Shown in pieces: positions 16,929 through 17,265 of a stretch of DNA of 17,265 nt. Origin of the DNA: Corallococcus sp. CAG:1435 (lineage in GTDB: Bacteria; Bacillota; Clostridia; Christensenellales; CAG-314). The notes under the pieces were generated by a model that was not told the DNA's origin, ran no database searches, and worked only from the letters and a program-made list of their open reading frames with translations. The position numbers and the translations under genes were made by a program. The first letter of the stretch is position 1. Each line of letters begins with the position of its first letter. The stretch is taken from positions 1 to 17,265 of the forward strand of contig HF998482.1 in assembly GCA_000433775.1 (NCBI GenBank). Direction: 5' to 3'.

Positions 16929-16957
16929 ACTTTATCTTGCAGGTATTGTTGCGTCAA
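16929..16957 (-). promoter_or_regulatory. Promoter for the ECF-type gene and coaX
   Basis: TTGACG (plus-strand 16952-16957) and TAAAGT (16929-16934) are separated by 17 nt. Transcription would start near 16922, leaving a leader of about 130 nt. A second, weaker arrangement (TTGTTT, 17 nt, TAAACT) lies downstream near 16885-16915. The leader holds a perfect CTGTTTACAG palindrome (16880-16889) and a GTATC/GATAC hairpin, but no riboswitch that I recognise. Confidence 0.6.
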
Positions 16958-17033
16958 GTTGTTACCTTGCCGAAACGTTTTCATTGACTTTCTTCAACTT
17001 AAAATATACAAGTCAACTTTACAAGTAACAAAA

Positions 17034-17064
17034 ATGCAAAAAAACTGCCGCAAAGGGCAGTTTT
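17034..17064 (-). terminator. Intrinsic terminator overlapping the engB stop codon
   Basis: AAAACTGCC (17041-17049) pairs perfectly with GGCAGTTTT (17056-17064) around a 6-nt loop. On the minus strand the downstream arm runs into TTTTTTT (plus-strand A-run). The first arm overlaps the engB stop codon by two bases, so the hairpin directly closes that transcript and separates it from the ECF–coaX unit. Confidence 0.92.
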
Positions 17065-17265
17065 ATTGCTGCATTTCCCCGTCATCCTTCCCTTCGGTGC
17101 GGAAAGCCACGATGACCTTTTCTATTCTGTCCAAAACCGCCTCTTTGCCCGTTTTGTTGAGAGATGAAACAGCCAGAATGTTGCCCTCGCCCACCTTCAA
17201 AAAAGAAGCAATGGCACGCAAGCGGTTTTTTACCTGACTTTTGGGAAGTTTGTCGGCTTTTGTGG
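17063..17265 (-). CDS. engB: Ribosome-assembly GTP-binding protein EngB/YsxC, C-terminal part
   Basis: Only the last 66 residues are in the window; the 5' part runs off the right edge. The fragment opens with TKADKLPKSQVKNRLRAI, in which TKAD is the guanine-specifying G4 motif of the TrmE-Era-EngA-EngB GTPase family. It continues with ILAVSSLNKTGKEAVLDRI, in which the SS-containing segment is the G5 region. This arrangement (TKADKL, then SSxxxxGKEEL) is characteristic of EngB/YihA/YsxC, a GTPase needed for late assembly of the 50S ribosomal subunit. The tail ends in EGKDDGEMQQ, a short acidic extension. Genes such as clpX or lon often precede engB in Bacillota, but that side is not visible here. 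Confidence 0.9.
   Translation of the reverse strand, partial: TKADKLPKSQVKNRLRAIASFLKVGEGNILAVSSLNKTGKEAVLDRIEKVIVAFRTEGKDDGEMQQ

Noticed and set aside
16794..16930. Riboswitch in the leader of the ECF-type gene
   Set aside because: The leader has a short hairpin and a palindrome but no conserved core that I can match to a known vitamin riboswitch.

Overview
This window looks like a chromosomal segment from a low-to-moderate-GC Bacillota (Firmicutes) bacterium, most likely an anaerobic, gut-type member of class Clostridia. The evidence is strong GGAGG-type ribosome sites, a polA–coaE pair, a DNA polymerase I without an intact proofreading site, a DegV lipid-binding protein, a CoaX-type pantothenate kinase and an ECF-type S component. 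This placement is inferred from gene content and no phylogenetic marker was compared. All recognisable genes lie on the minus strand, so transcription runs from right to left. There is no tRNA, rRNA, CRISPR array, transposase or phage gene.

From right to left: (1) the 3' end of the ribosome-assembly GTPase engB/ysxC, closed by a strong intrinsic terminator. (2) A vitamin/CoA pair: an ECF-type substrate-binding membrane protein (probably pantothenate uptake) followed 27 nt later by coaX. (3) A DNA-repair block uvrB, uvrA, polA, with coaE overlapping the 3' end of polA by 11 nt; a terminator lies about 130 nt after coaE. CoaX makes the first committed step of CoA synthesis and CoaE the last, so the two CoA kinases bracket the repair block. 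(4) About 1 kb without a gene, holding degenerate repeats, inverted repeats and mutually exclusive hairpins. (5) A CPA2-type cation/proton antiporter with a near-consensus promoter, followed 12 nt later by a 58-residue acidic small ORF and a terminator with a UUCG loop. (6) A pyrimidine-nucleoside phosphorylase with its own near-consensus promoter, followed by an S51/peptidase E-like protein. (7) A serine O-acetyltransferase with a cysteine-rich tail and a DegV protein, apparently co-transcribed and closed by a 12-bp terminator stem. The leftmost 331 bases hold no supported gene.

Most of this is ordinary housekeeping content. The parts worth a second look are the acidic small protein tied to the antiporter, the cysteine-rich tail on the serine acetyltransferase, the structured 1-kb gene-free interval (which carries a plus-strand promoter-like sequence), the long leader of uvrA, and a few substitutions in otherwise conserved enzyme motifs. 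I did not find a clearly new multi-gene system.
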